A stretch of DNA of 9,814 nt from CACKLF01 sp002725175 (GTDB lineage: Bacteria > Pseudomonadota > Alphaproteobacteria > Rhodobacterales > Rhodobacteraceae). Position numbers and translations under genes: made by a program. Under the pieces are notes generated by a model. That model saw only the letters and a program-made list of their open reading frames with translations, searched no databases and was not told the DNA's origin. Every line of letters begins with the position of its first letter. The stretch's first letter is position 1. Positions 1 to 6,514 of this stretch are shown here, in pieces. Location of the stretch: positions 1-9,814 of the forward strand of contig PBQX02000067.1 in NCBI GenBank assembly GCA_002725175.2, read 5' to 3'.

Positions 1-2
1 TG

Positions 3-254
3 CACGGTTTGGCAGAATGCTTAAAAAAACAGAATAAGCAATTAGAGTTAAATTTGATTACTCAGAATCTTAATTTAGCAATAGGTAGAGCTGATGTGCC
101 AATCAAAGCTTCATGTTTTTGTCGATTAAAGCACGGTTAAATTTAAACTATCTTATCAAATACTAGAATATTATTGAATACCTACACACATTTGTTTAAA
201 GATGATCACGGTAGAGATAATATTGAGATTGCAAATGCAAATATTTTGTCTTAA
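3..254 (+). pseudogene. Possible decayed C-terminal remnant of a tyrosine recombinase/integrase
   Basis: One reading frame runs from the left edge but is broken by stops at 138-140 and 144-146, then stays open to a TAA at 252-254. The part after the breaks reads SNTRILLNTYTHLFKDD, which resembles the segment around the nucleophilic tyrosine of phage-type tyrosine recombinases (commonly GHS..TL.TYTHLF). The Tyr would be the codon at 183-185. Before the breaks, KASCFCRLKHG loosely resembles the HxLRH box, but the His and Arg are not canonical. The stretch normally between the two boxes (about 20 residues, including the GH motif) is missing. If the reading is right, this is a dead gene with an internal deletion. 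The TYTHLF match is fairly convincing and the upstream part is tentative. Alternatively, 3-140 is the end of an unrelated gene that I do not recognise. Confidence 0.4.
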
Positions 255-264
255 TTAATCCATG

Positions 265-288
265 GGAGTAGCAAAAGGAGTAGCAAAT
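265..288. repeat. 12-bp tandem duplication
   Basis: GGAGTAGCAAAA (265-276) is followed directly by GGAGTAGCAAAT (277-288), so 11 of 12 bases are repeated. It lies between the recombinase remnant and the tRNA gene. A tiny ATG frame (262-312, 16 codons) crosses it, but I see nothing to support expression. The rest of 255-361 shows no gene. Confidence 0.6.
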
Positions 289-361
289 TTGCCAATTCGC
301 TATTTCCAATAATATCAGAGATTAGGAATAATTAAATAATTTCATAGTCTTAACAGAAAAC

Positions 362-451
362 GGTGAGGTGGCAGAGCGGTTGAATGCTCCGGTCTTGAAA
401 ACCGGCGAAGGGGCAACTCTTCCGTGGGTTCGAATCCCACCCTCACCGCCA
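362..451 (+). tRNA. tRNA-Ser (anticodon UGA)
   Basis: The sequence folds as a class II tRNA with a long variable arm. The acceptor stem is GGTGAGG (362-368) paired with CCTCACC (441-447), followed by discriminator G448 and an encoded CCA (449-451). The anticodon stem is CCGGT (389-393) with ACCGG (401-405), and the loop CTTGAAA places TGA at 396-398. The T-arm contains GGTTCGAATCC. The UGA anticodon reads UCA and related serine codons. All stems pair perfectly, so the gene looks functional. A recombinase-like relic lies about 110 bp upstream; tRNA genes are common integration targets. Confidence 0.97.
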
Positions 452-537
452 TTAATTATAAACAACCCATCTTATGCCTGCGATAAGGCCTCTAAATCCA
501 CCGGAGATCTGGAAAAGTAAAATCGGAAGCGTACTTT

Positions 538-1239
538 ATGAGTTTTGATCCACAAAATATTGTTGTTCTTGGTGCAGCTGGGGCATTAGGAAGCGCTTTT
601 GCAAAAGTCCTATCTAACAAATATAAGAACGCCAGCTTATTTGCGTTTTCTCGACATGGTGATAATCATATTAATTACAGTTGTGAGGAATCACTTGCTG
701 AGGCTGCTGATTTGGCTTCAAAAGAAAAGCCTTTGGACTTAGTTATTGTGGCAAATGGTATGCTGCATGAAGCTAAGATAATGCCGGAAAAATCTTTGGG
801 AGACTTATCAGCAGAAAAATTTCATAAGATTTTCGAGGTTAATACCATTATTCCTGCTCTCATTGCAAAACATTTTCTGCCCAAGCTTAACAGACAACAG
901 TCATCGATATTCACAGCACTATCCGCACGTGTTGGCAGTATATCTGACAATCATCTCGGTGGTTGGTATTCTTATCGTGCTTCTAAAGCGGCATTGAATA
1001 TGGTAATCAAGAATTTATCTATTGAGATTGGAAGAAGAAATAAGAAGGCAATTATCGTTGGACTTCATCCTGGTACGGTTGACAGTGATTTATCAATGCC
1101 ATTCCAAAAAAATGTCGCTGATGGTAAACTTTTTACTCCTGAATATTCTGCCGCAAAACTTTTGACTGTAATAGAAGGTTTAACCCCAGAACAATCAGGT
1201 AAATGCTTTGCCTGGGATTCCAAAGAGGTAATGCCATGA
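538..1239 (+). CDS. SDR-family NAD(P)-dependent oxidoreductase (C-factor/sniffer-like)
   Basis: The 233-residue product is the usual size for a classical short-chain dehydrogenase, probably a soluble cytoplasmic protein with a single Rossmann fold. The N-terminal nucleotide-binding motif is GAAGALG (residues 12-18), a variant of TGxxxGxG. An ANG motif at 72-74 stands for the usual NAG, and Asn102 occupies the helix-4 position. A catalytic Ser is in the SALSARVGS region (about 129-134), and the YxxxK pair is Tyr146/Lys150. PGT at 178-180 is the usual loop after strand 6. Closest in style are the carbonyl-reductase/CsgA C-factor-like SDRs, which reduce small carbonyl compounds, but the substrate cannot be read from the sequence. 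The ATG at 538 has a modest GGAAG about 8 nt upstream. The gene follows tRNA-Ser by 86 nt and converges on the ABC exporter with only 16 nt between stops, so both transcripts must end inside or very near the neighbouring gene. Confidence 0.9.
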   Translation: MSFDPQNIVVLGAAGALGSAFAKVLSNKYKNASLFAFSRHGDNHINYSCEESLAEAADLASKEKPLDLVIVANGMLHEAKIMPEKSLGDLSAEKFHKIFEVNTIIPALIAKHFLPKLNRQQSSIFTALSARVGSISDNHLGGWYSYRASKAALNMVIKNLSIEIGRRNKKAIIVGLHPGTVDSDLSMPFQKNVADGKLFTPEYSAAKLLTVIEGLTPEQSGKCFAWDSKEVMP

Positions 1240-1255
1240 AGGAAAATTCTGGATC

Positions 1256-3088
1256 TCATTCGGCCGCAAGCCGAGTTTCTATGAATCCGCCTGACTGTCT
1301 TGTCCAATATCGAGAGTATAGCCCGCCTTTTTTGACTAAAAATTCATGAGGGCCAACCTCAACTACTTTGCCCTTATCCATAACTACAATCTTGTCCATT
1401 TTCACCAATGTGGATAATCGATGAGCAATGGCTAGTACTGTTTTNCCTTCCATGACCCTTTCAAGAGCAGTTTGTATAGCTGACTCAACCTCACTATCGA
1501 GAGCGCTGGTAGCTTCATCTAGCACAAGAATGGGAGCGTCTTTTAAAATAGCCCTCGCAAGAGCAATTCTTTGTCTTTCTCCTCCTGAAAGTTTTACACC
1601 CTGTTCTCCAAGATGTGCTTCATATCCAGCTCGACCTTTGTGATCCTTTAGTGATAAAATAAACTCGTGTGCTTCAGCTTGCTGGGCTGCTTTAAAAACA
1701 TTTTNCTTACTAGCAGAAGGGTTTCCATAAAGAATATTATCCATTGCNGATCTATTAAAAAGTGCAGTTTCCTGGGTTACCATTCCAATTTGNAGTCTTA
1801 AGCTTTCTTGAGACACTAATTTTAAATCTTGGTTGTCGATTTTAACCGAGCCTTTGTCCGCATTATAAAGGCGCAGAAGTATTGAGACGAGGGTTGATTT
1901 TCCTGCACCTGACGCTCCAACAACCCCTACTTTTTCACCTGGAGAAATAGTGAGGGAGACATTGTCGATACTACTTACTCTACCTCCGTAGGCAAAGCTT
2001 AATTTGTTAAACTCAATTTTTCCGGNCTTGACAGAGAGAGGCTTGGCGTTCTCCACATCGGTCAAGTCATGATCTGGAGAGAGTGTTTTCATTCCATCCT
2101 CTATCTCTCCTAGATTTGAATATAAAGCCATAAGAACATAACTNACCCAACCCGTCATTTGNGAAAGTCTGAGAGCAATAGTNCCAGTAGCTGCAATATC
2201 ACCAGCCGTTATGCTACCACTGCTCCAAAACCAAAGACTGCCGCCTACCATCATTACAGGCAATATTCCTCCTAAGAAATTTAAACAAAATCTGAACCAG
2301 GATGCTACTACTCCATACTTAATCGAATGGAATCTAAAGTCATCCATTGCTCTTAATGCTGCTCGATCTTCGTGCTCATTGTGGGCAAATAGTTTAACTG
2401 TCTTAATATTCGTAACAGTATCAACTATTTGACCTGTAACCATCGCTCTTGCTCCAGCTCTTTTACCTGAACGCTTTCGAACTATTGGCATGAAGTATTT
2501 AATCATAGTCAAATAAGCAATTAACCAAAAGAANAAGGTAGCAGCCAAAAATTTATCGACNGCAAAGAGCATTAATGTTGCTCCAACTATNGACGCTAAA
2601 GCAAAAAGAACTGTTTGGAGTACTTCGACTACCACATCAGAGACTGCACGAGCAGTTTGCATTTCTTTCTGAGCAATTCGGCCAGCAAAGTCATTATCAA
2701 AGAATGTAACTGATTGATTTAAGGTCCAGCGGTGAATGCGTGANAGCACTAGGTTGAATATATTTGGCGTTACTACAATTGTCTGCATATATGTTGAAGC
2801 CGCAAAAATGGTAGGACGAAGAATTAAGAAAAACGCTATGCTNGNAGCATATAATAGAAATTTNCCNTCAAAAAGATTTCCTGANGTGGAAGNAAGTGCG
2901 CTGTCGATCATTAATCCTAGAATGAGCGCCGCCGAAACATCCATCATGCCTGTGATTATCGAAATCATTCCCGAAAAAACCAAAACTGTAAAACTGCCAN
3001 TTAATGCCCATTTNAAAAACCCACTGAGATTTTTAGGGGGAGGGCCATTAGACTTGGCAGTCGGATTTATCCAATTTGATGGTTTCAT
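1256..3088 (-). CDS. Half-size ABC exporter, fused permease and ATPase (MsbA/multidrug type)
   Basis: This 610-residue half-transporter is expected to dimerise in the inner membrane and export a lipid, drug or peptide; the substrate is unknown. The N-terminal half (about 30-320) has six hydrophobic spans, roughly 32-60, 77-98, 155-172, 178-200, 262-285 and 293-318. The ATPase domain shows Walker A GASGAGKST (391-399), Q-loop Gln439, signature LSGGE (500-504), Walker B ILVLDE with catalytic Glu525, D-loop SALD (528-531) and H-loop His556. It carries 20 ambiguous bases, 15 of them at third codon positions. Eleven of the 19 ambiguous residues resolve by four-fold degeneracy, for example Gly548, Ser447, Val315 and Ala176. 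The start ATG is at 3088-3086; no clear Shine-Dalgarno precedes it, only AT-rich sequence. It is transcribed divergently from the ABC-F gene, the sort of arrangement seen with drug-response loci, though that role is only a guess here. Confidence 0.93.
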   Translation of the reverse strand: MKPSNWINPTAKSNGPPPKNLSGFXKWALXGSFTVLVFSGMISIITGMMDVSAALILGLMIDSALXSXSGNLFXXKFLLYAXSIAFFLILRPTIFAASTYMQTIVVTPNIFNLVXSRIHRWTLNQSVTFFDNDFAGRIAQKEMQTARAVSDVVVEVLQTVLFALAXIVGATLMLFXVDKFLAATXFFWLIAYLTMIKYFMPIVRKRSGKRAGARAMVTGQIVDTVTNIKTVKLFAHNEHEDRAALRAMDDFRFHSIKYGVVASWFRFCLNFLGGILPVMMVGGSLWFWSSGSITAGDIAATXTIALRLXQMTGWXSYVLMALYSNLGEIEDGMKTLSPDHDLTDVENAKPLSVKXGKIEFNKLSFAYGGRVSSIDNVSLTISPGEKVGVVGASGAGKSTLVSILLRLYNADKGSVKIDNQDLKLVSQESLRXQIGMVTQETALFNRXAMDNILYGNPSASKXNVFKAAQQAEAHEFILSLKDHKGRAGYEAHLGEQGVKLSGGERQRIALARAILKDAPILVLDEATSALDSEVESAIQTALERVMEXKTVLAIAHRLSTLVKMDKIVVMDKGKVVEVGPHEFLVKKGGLYSRYWTRQSGGFIETRLAAE

Positions 3089-3136
3089 TGATTAAATTTA
3101 AATTGTTCGCTAGCAGTTATCTCAGATGTGTTTATC

Positions 3137-3165
3137 TATATATAGTTTATCCAAAAAAACTTCNA
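3137..3165 (-). promoter_or_regulatory. Candidate sigma-70 promoter for the ABC exporter, with an ambiguous base in the -35 box
   Basis: On the minus strand TNGAAG (3165-3160) is followed by exactly 17 nt and TATATA (3142-3137). With N as T the -35 box would be TTGAAG. Initiation near 3130 would leave a leader of about 42 nt. The region is very AT-rich, so chance matches are likely. Confidence 0.3.
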
Positions 3166-3307
3166 GAGTGCTAGGTTTTTCATCTTAGTAATTCTATGGT
3201 CGCTNCATTACATATAATNAGAATTAAATATTTTTTTAATATCTCTTTTTTATTATGCATTAAAAATATAAGAAGAATGAGAAGCTTGATATTTAGGGCG
3301 TTAATTA

Positions 3308-3346
3308 ATGAGTATGCATTTTCTTAATATTAAAGTGGGGCTTTAA
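3308..3346 (+). CDS. Possible 12-codon leader ORF upstream of the ABC-F gene
   Basis: The frame reads MSMHFLNIKVGL and ends with TAA at 3344-3346. The last A of that stop is the first base of the ABC-F start codon (TAATG). An AGGG at 3295-3298 lies 9 nt before the ATG, a workable Shine-Dalgarno spacing; a second in-frame ATG is at 3314. The frame differs from that of the ABC-F gene. Stop-start overlap allows translational coupling: a ribosome ending the leader could re-initiate at once and would melt the hairpin at 3327-3349. Leader-peptide control is known for several antibiotic-resistance ABC-F genes, mainly in Gram-positives. In AT-rich DNA a 12-codon frame can arise by chance, so this stays a hypothesis. 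Confidence 0.3.
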   Translation: MSMHFLNIKVGL

Positions 3347-3349
3347 TGT
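3327..3349 (+). promoter_or_regulatory. Hairpin enclosing the ribosome binding site and start codon of the ABC-F gene
   Basis: ATTAAAG (3329-3335) pairs perfectly with CTTTAAT (3341-3347) around a five-base loop TGGGG (3336-3340). A T-G wobble (3328-3348) and an A-T pair (3327-3349) extend the stem. The loop is the Shine-Dalgarno-like GGGG, 5 nt from the ATG, and the whole start codon (3346-3348) is in the stem. Seven perfect pairs are visible directly; a regulatory role is inferred. The stem is AT-rich (one G-C pair), so it would be only moderately stable and could equally be temperature-sensitive or opened by ribosomes on the leader ORF. Confidence 0.4.
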
Positions 3350-5187
3350 CTTCTCAACTTATTCTTTCCATAAAAGACGCCATGGTTCGNTATAAAGAGA
3401 TCCCNGTTTTTGAAAATTTATCTTTAAATATTCATCAAGGTAGCAGAGTGGCTCTTATAGGAAAGAATGGGGCTGGAAAATCAACTATTATGAATATTAT
3501 TTCTGGGTTCAAATCTTTAGATGAAGGTGAGAAATGGNNAGAGCCAGGAACTACNGTAGGNTATCTTGGGCAGGAATTTGAGTACAAAGAAAAAGAAACG
3601 GTATTTGAATTTATTTTTAGTAATATATCCGGAGAAGAGCGAGAGCTTCATCAATATAAAGTTGATATTATAGCAGAGGCTTTGGAATTAGAGGTAAAAA
3701 AAACTATGGGAATGTTGTCAGGCGGACAGTTAAGGCGTGCTGGAATAGCAAGGGCTTTAGTTGAAGAGCCAGATATTCTCTTGTTGGATGAGCCAACCAA
3801 CCATTTAGACCTCAATATAATAAATTGGTTGGAGCAATATCTTAATAATTACAGAGGCTCATTACTTTGTATCTCCCACGATAAAAGATTTTTGGAGAAC
3901 ATAACCAATCAGGTTTTCTGGCTTGATAGGGGAAAATTAAAAGTTAGCCCAAGAGGNTTTAAATTCTTTGATGANTGGTCNGCCATGCTTNTAGATCAAG
4001 AAGCACGGGAACTTAAAAGGCGCAAGCAAATTGTAGCTCAGGAAGTCGAATGGGCTTCTAGAGGTGTAAAAGCAAGGGTAAAAAGGAATATCAATAGGCT
4101 AAGTAGAGTTAAAGAAATGCGTGAGAAGCTCAAAGCTGATGAATCTTCATATCGAAGGGCAACAAATAAAATTAGTTTTGAGCCTATAAAAGATCTGGAC
4201 AACAACTCAAAAGTTGTAGCTGAATTTTATAAAGTNCATAANTCGTTCAAGGAAAATAAGAAAACCTTAAGGATATTGAACGGGTTTAATATCAGAATAA
4301 AGAGGGGGGATAGAATTGGAATTATTGGAAGAAATGGATCTGGTAAAACAACATTTCTGAAGCTTATTCTGAAGGAAATTAATGCTGATCAGGGCAGCAT
4401 TAAAATCCATAAAAACATGGAGTTTTCTTACTTTGATCAGAATCGTAGCGATTTAAAGCCGAATGATTCACTAAAGGATTTCTTGGCCCCAAATGGTGGA
4501 GATTATATTGATGTTCGGGGCAAAATGCGCCACATTTACGGTTATCTTAAGGATTTCATGTTTGATCCTAGTGTCGTTCTAGACAGTATTTCAACCTTAT
4601 CTGGTGGACAAAAGAACAGGTTAAAACTAGCCAAAATTTTGGCAAATCCTAAATCCTGTTTAATTCTTGATGAGCCGACAAATGATTTGGATATGGAAAC
4701 ACTCGATATGCTAGGGGAAATCCTGATAAGTTACGAAGGTACCTTGTTATTGGTATCTCATGATCGAGATTTTCTTGATCAGACAGTTACGAAAATTCTT
4801 TCATTTGAAGGCGACGGTAACATTGAAGAATGTGTTGGAGGTTACTCAGATTATCTNTCCCGAAATATGCCCCGAAAAAGAACAGACTCCAAAACTAGAG
4901 ATGAAAAATCTGGTAATTTGNNTTTAAAAGAGAAGGCAGGTTCATTTGAGATCAAAGGGCGCAAAAAACTGACTTATAAATTGGAATTTGAGCTTAAAAA
5001 TTTACCCATAAAAATTCAAAAAAAGGAGGAAGAGATAGAATTTTTTACTAAAAAATTATCGGATCCTGATTTTTATAAAAATGATTCAGATGCCTTCATA
5101 ACAATGACCGAAAAATTAGAAGTTGCTAAGGGGGACTTGGAGTATTACGAAACACGTTGGCTTGAGTTGGAGTCAGAAAAAGAGTGA
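3346..5187 (+). CDS. uup: ABC-F family ATPase, Uup-like
   Basis: The 613-residue soluble protein has two ABC ATPase domains and no membrane spans. ABC-F proteins bind the ribosomal E site and help with stalled or difficult translation; Uup is also linked to transposon excision. Domain 1 has Walker A GKNGAGKST (39-47), LSGGQ (124-128), Walker B LLLDEP with Glu149 and His178. Domain 2 has GRNGSGKTT (328-336), LSGGQ (418-422), LILDEP with Glu443 and His472. The basic linker between them (about 205-290, with RGVKARVKRN) corresponds to the P-site-tRNA-interacting arm. A charged, coiled-coil-like C-terminus (about 545-610) matches the Uup C-terminal domain and separates it from EttA. Of 15 ambiguous bases, 10 are at third positions; Arg15, Pro20, Thr70, Gly72, Gly204, Ser212, Val297 and Leu504 resolve by degeneracy. 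The start at 3346 is preceded by GGGG and set in a hairpin (3327-3349). The ABC-F assignment is secure; the Uup subtype is likely. Confidence 0.92.
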   Translation: MSSQLILSIKDAMVXYKEIXVFENLSLNIHQGSRVALIGKNGAGKSTIMNIISGFKSLDEGEKWXEPGTXVXYLGQEFEYKEKETVFEFIFSNISGEERELHQYKVDIIAEALELEVKKTMGMLSGGQLRRAGIARALVEEPDILLLDEPTNHLDLNIINWLEQYLNNYRGSLLCISHDKRFLENITNQVFWLDRGKLKVSPRXFKFFDXWXAMLXDQEARELKRRKQIVAQEVEWASRGVKARVKRNINRLSRVKEMREKLKADESSYRRATNKISFEPIKDLDNNSKVVAEFYKXHXSFKENKKTLRILNGFNIRIKRGDRIGIIGRNGSGKTTFLKLILKEINADQGSIKIHKNMEFSYFDQNRSDLKPNDSLKDFLAPNGGDYIDVRGKMRHIYGYLKDFMFDPSVVLDSISTLSGGQKNRLKLAKILANPKSCLILDEPTNDLDMETLDMLGEILISYEGTLLLVSHDRDFLDQTVTKILSFEGDGNIEECVGGYSDYXSRNMPRKRTDSKTRDEKSGNLXLKEKAGSFEIKGRKKLTYKLEFELKNLPIKIQKKEEEIEFFTKKLSDPDFYKNDSDAFITMTEKLEVAKGDLEYYETRWLELESEKE

Positions 5188-5273
5188 TTTTTCACTATTT
5201 AGTATTTGGTAGCTGAATTTTATTCTATGCTATTCTTATATGATATTAGTTTAGGTTGACTTGTGGAGGTTTG

Positions 5274-5558
5274 ATGAATCTATTAATTTTTTCATTTTTT
5301 GATCCATTTTTAATTTTAGGGGTGTGCTTACTGGTTCTTCTGAAACGATTGAGAGCTTATTATATTTGGTTTTCTTTTGTTGTTTGTGGCATTCACATTT
5401 TCATGTTCTCTTTCAATCCAGTAAAAGATGATGCCTGGGTACAACTTTCTATAATTAGAGTTTTAGTTGATTCAGTGGTTTTACTTGGGTTGGGTTATTA
5501 TCTAAATAATAAACCGAATTCACAAAATGAGATTGAGGATAAGAATCAACAGGATTAA
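5274..5558 (+). CDS. Small three-helix membrane protein of unknown function
   Basis: The 94-residue product is strongly hydrophobic, with spans at about 4-23, 30-47 and 57-77 and a hydrophilic, Asn/Gln/Glu-rich tail (79-94), so it is probably an inner-membrane protein. I do not recognise the family. The first span is followed by KRLR (24-27), which by the positive-inside rule places that loop in the cytoplasm. I chose the ATG at 5274 because GGAGG (5265-5269) lies 4 nt before it; an upstream in-frame TTG at 5256 has no such site. The gene is 86 nt downstream of uup in the same direction and may be co-transcribed with it. It converges on the permease gene at 5585 with 26 nt between stops. The good ribosome binding site and the amphipathic layout favour a real gene. 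Confidence 0.75.
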   Translation: MNLLIFSFFDPFLILGVCLLVLLKRLRAYYIWFSFVVCGIHIFMFSFNPVKDDAWVQLSIIRVLVDSVVLLGLGYYLNNKPNSQNEIEDKNQQD

Positions 5559-5584
5559 ACCTAAATTATATGACCTATAGTACT

Positions 5585-6004
5585 TTAAGAGCTAATTTTG
5601 GATTCAAACCATCGACCTAGATAAAGGCCAACACACATCGAAACTGTAAAGATAATAGCAGGATAAAAGTTTGTGCTTAATATNGCTATACTTGGGCCAG
5701 GACAAAGCCCGCCTATGCCCCAGCCAACACCAAATAATGCAGATCCTCCTATAAGTTTTAGATCTATATGGCTTAAGGTAGGAATACTAAATTCCTCCGA
5801 AAAGATCGGTTTTTCCATCTTGAAAACTAAATTATATCCAATTAATGCCATAATTATTCCACCTACCATTACAAAAGCCAAAGATGGATCCCATATTCCA
5901 AAAATATTCAGAAATGATTGAACTTTTGAAGGGTTAAGCATGCCGGATAATGTTAGCCCAAAACCGAATAATATTCCTGCAATCCCAACAGCAAAATTTT
6001 TCAT
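5585..6004 (-). CDS. DUF6691/YeeE-type membrane protein, C-terminal half of a split sulfur-compound permease
   Basis: The 139-residue protein has about four hydrophobic spans and carries the motif GWGIGGLCPGP (94-104) with Cys101, the hallmark of the second half of YeeE/YedE permeases. Full-length YeeE/TsuA takes up thiosulfate through conserved cysteines, and split pairs (PmpA/PmpB-like, BigR-linked) have been tied to sulfide or sulfane-sulfur handling. The motif GLTLSGMLNPSKV (16-28) is also typical. The start is the ATG at 6004-6002, overlapping the stop of the upstream half by ATGA, which suggests translational coupling and equal production of the two subunits. A longer frame reaches back to 6121, but that extension is the upstream gene read out of frame. 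The single N (5684) falls in GCN, giving Ala107. The exact substrate is not shown by the sequence. Confidence 0.88.
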   Translation of the reverse strand: MKNFAVGIAGILFGFGLTLSGMLNPSKVQSFLNIFGIWDPSLAFVMVGGIIMALIGYNLVFKMEKPIFSEEFSIPTLSHIDLKLIGGSALFGVGWGIGGLCPGPSIXILSTNFYPAIIFTVSMCVGLYLGRWFESKISS

Positions 6005-6432
6005 GTGAGTTGCCCTATAAGGTAAACTGTAATTATGCCAGCAAATACGAAAGTAATTGTTGCAAACAAAGATCTTATTGAGAATCGTGAAAGACCACAT
6101 ATTCCGTGACCAGAAGTACATCCATTCCCTAGATAAGTTCCAATTCCTACAAAAATGCCCGCAAGTAGAAGGTATGGTGTTGTCGTGACCATTTCAGACT
6201 GAAAGCTTCCAAAGAAGAGGGTATAAATTACNGGCCCAACTAGGGTTCCAAAGAGGAAAATAATTATCCAGTTTGATCCCTTATTTTCTTTTCTTATTAA
6301 AAGTGAGCTGGTCATGCCAGAAATTCCCATTATCCTGCCATTTGCCAGCATTAGAATAACTGCGGCCAGGCCAATCAGAATTCCGCCAATTAAAGAGCTG
6401 TAGGGTGTAAAATTTATCCAATCTATGATCAT
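6001..6432 (-). CDS. YeeE/YedE-family permease, N-terminal half of a split sulfur-compound transporter
   Basis: The 143-residue inner-membrane protein has hydrophobic spans at roughly 13-31, 55-75, 86-101 and 121-141. The diagnostic motif GNGCTSGHGICGLSR (102-116) contains Cys105, His109 and Cys112, as in the Sulf_transp (DUF395) family. In thiosulfate-uptake homologues the Cys of this motif passes the substrate along. Together with the overlapping downstream gene (ATGA at 6004-6001) it would rebuild a full YeeE-like unit. No rhodanese, persulfide dioxygenase, TusA/SirA or BigR-type regulator is visible in the window, unlike many known loci of this type. The N at 6232 lies in CCN and gives Pro67. 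The start ATG at 6432-6430 has only a weak purine-rich AAGTAAG upstream. Confidence 0.9.
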   Translation of the reverse strand: MIIDWINFTPYSSLIGGILIGLAAVILMLANGRIMGISGMTSSLLIRKENKGSNWIIIFLFGTLVGXVIYTLFFGSFQSEMVTTTPYLLLAGIFVGIGTYLGNGCTSGHGICGLSRFSIRSLFATITFVFAGIITVYLIGQLT

Positions 6433-6460
6433 AGTTTTCTTACTTTAATTATTCCAAGAT

Positions 6461-6488
6461 ATAATATAGCAAATCGGTTTCGGAGTAA
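6461..6488 (-). promoter_or_regulatory. Weak candidate promoter for the split permease pair
   Basis: On the minus strand TATTAT (6466-6461) matches the -10 consensus at five of six positions. TTACTC (6488-6483) lies 16 nt upstream as a poor -35. Initiation near 6454 would leave a leader of about 22 nt. The weak -35 would fit an activated promoter or simply chance. Confidence 0.22.
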
Positions 6489-6493
6489 CCCTT

Positions 6494-6506
6494 AATTGAC
6501 TCAATT
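6494..6506. promoter_or_regulatory. 13-bp palindrome AATTGA-C-TCAATT, possible operator
   Basis: A perfect 6-bp inverted repeat around one central base sits in the 82-bp gap between the hydratase stop and the permease start, just upstream of the candidate -35. Its size suits a dimeric regulator. It has no T-tract and too small a loop for a terminator hairpin. Confidence 0.25.
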
Positions 6507-6514
6507 TTGAAAAA

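Noticed and set aside
471..488. Small hairpin CTTAT-N7-ATAAG after tRNA-Ser as terminator
   Set aside because: Short AT-rich stem with no T-run; the downstream sequence shows no termination signal.
1260..1274. TCGGC-CGCAA-GCCGA hairpin just after the SDR stop as a terminator
   Set aside because: The stem is only 5 bp, there is no run of T, and it is coding sequence for the exporter C-terminus (LAAE).
1065..1307. Minus-strand open frame of 80 codons across the end of the SDR gene
   Set aside because: It lies over two well-supported genes, has no family features or ribosome site, and is best seen as a shadow frame.
1236..1346. ATGA overlap at the SDR stop that would start a 36-codon ORF
   Set aside because: The product reads the ABC exporter C-terminus on the wrong strand and has no recognisable feature; the overlap is probably accidental.
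5183..5196. AGTGA-TTTT-TCACT hairpin at the uup stop
   Set aside because: Five pairs, mostly weak, overlapping the stop codon and without a following T-tract; too weak to call a terminator.
5256..5273. TTG start giving a 100-residue version of the small membrane protein
   Set aside because: The GGAGG site lies inside this extension and is correctly spaced for the ATG at 5274.
6005..6121. 39-residue N-terminal extension of the DUF6691 protein
   Set aside because: It is the conserved YeeE gene read in another frame; the ATG at 6004 in the ATGA overlap fits the family start.
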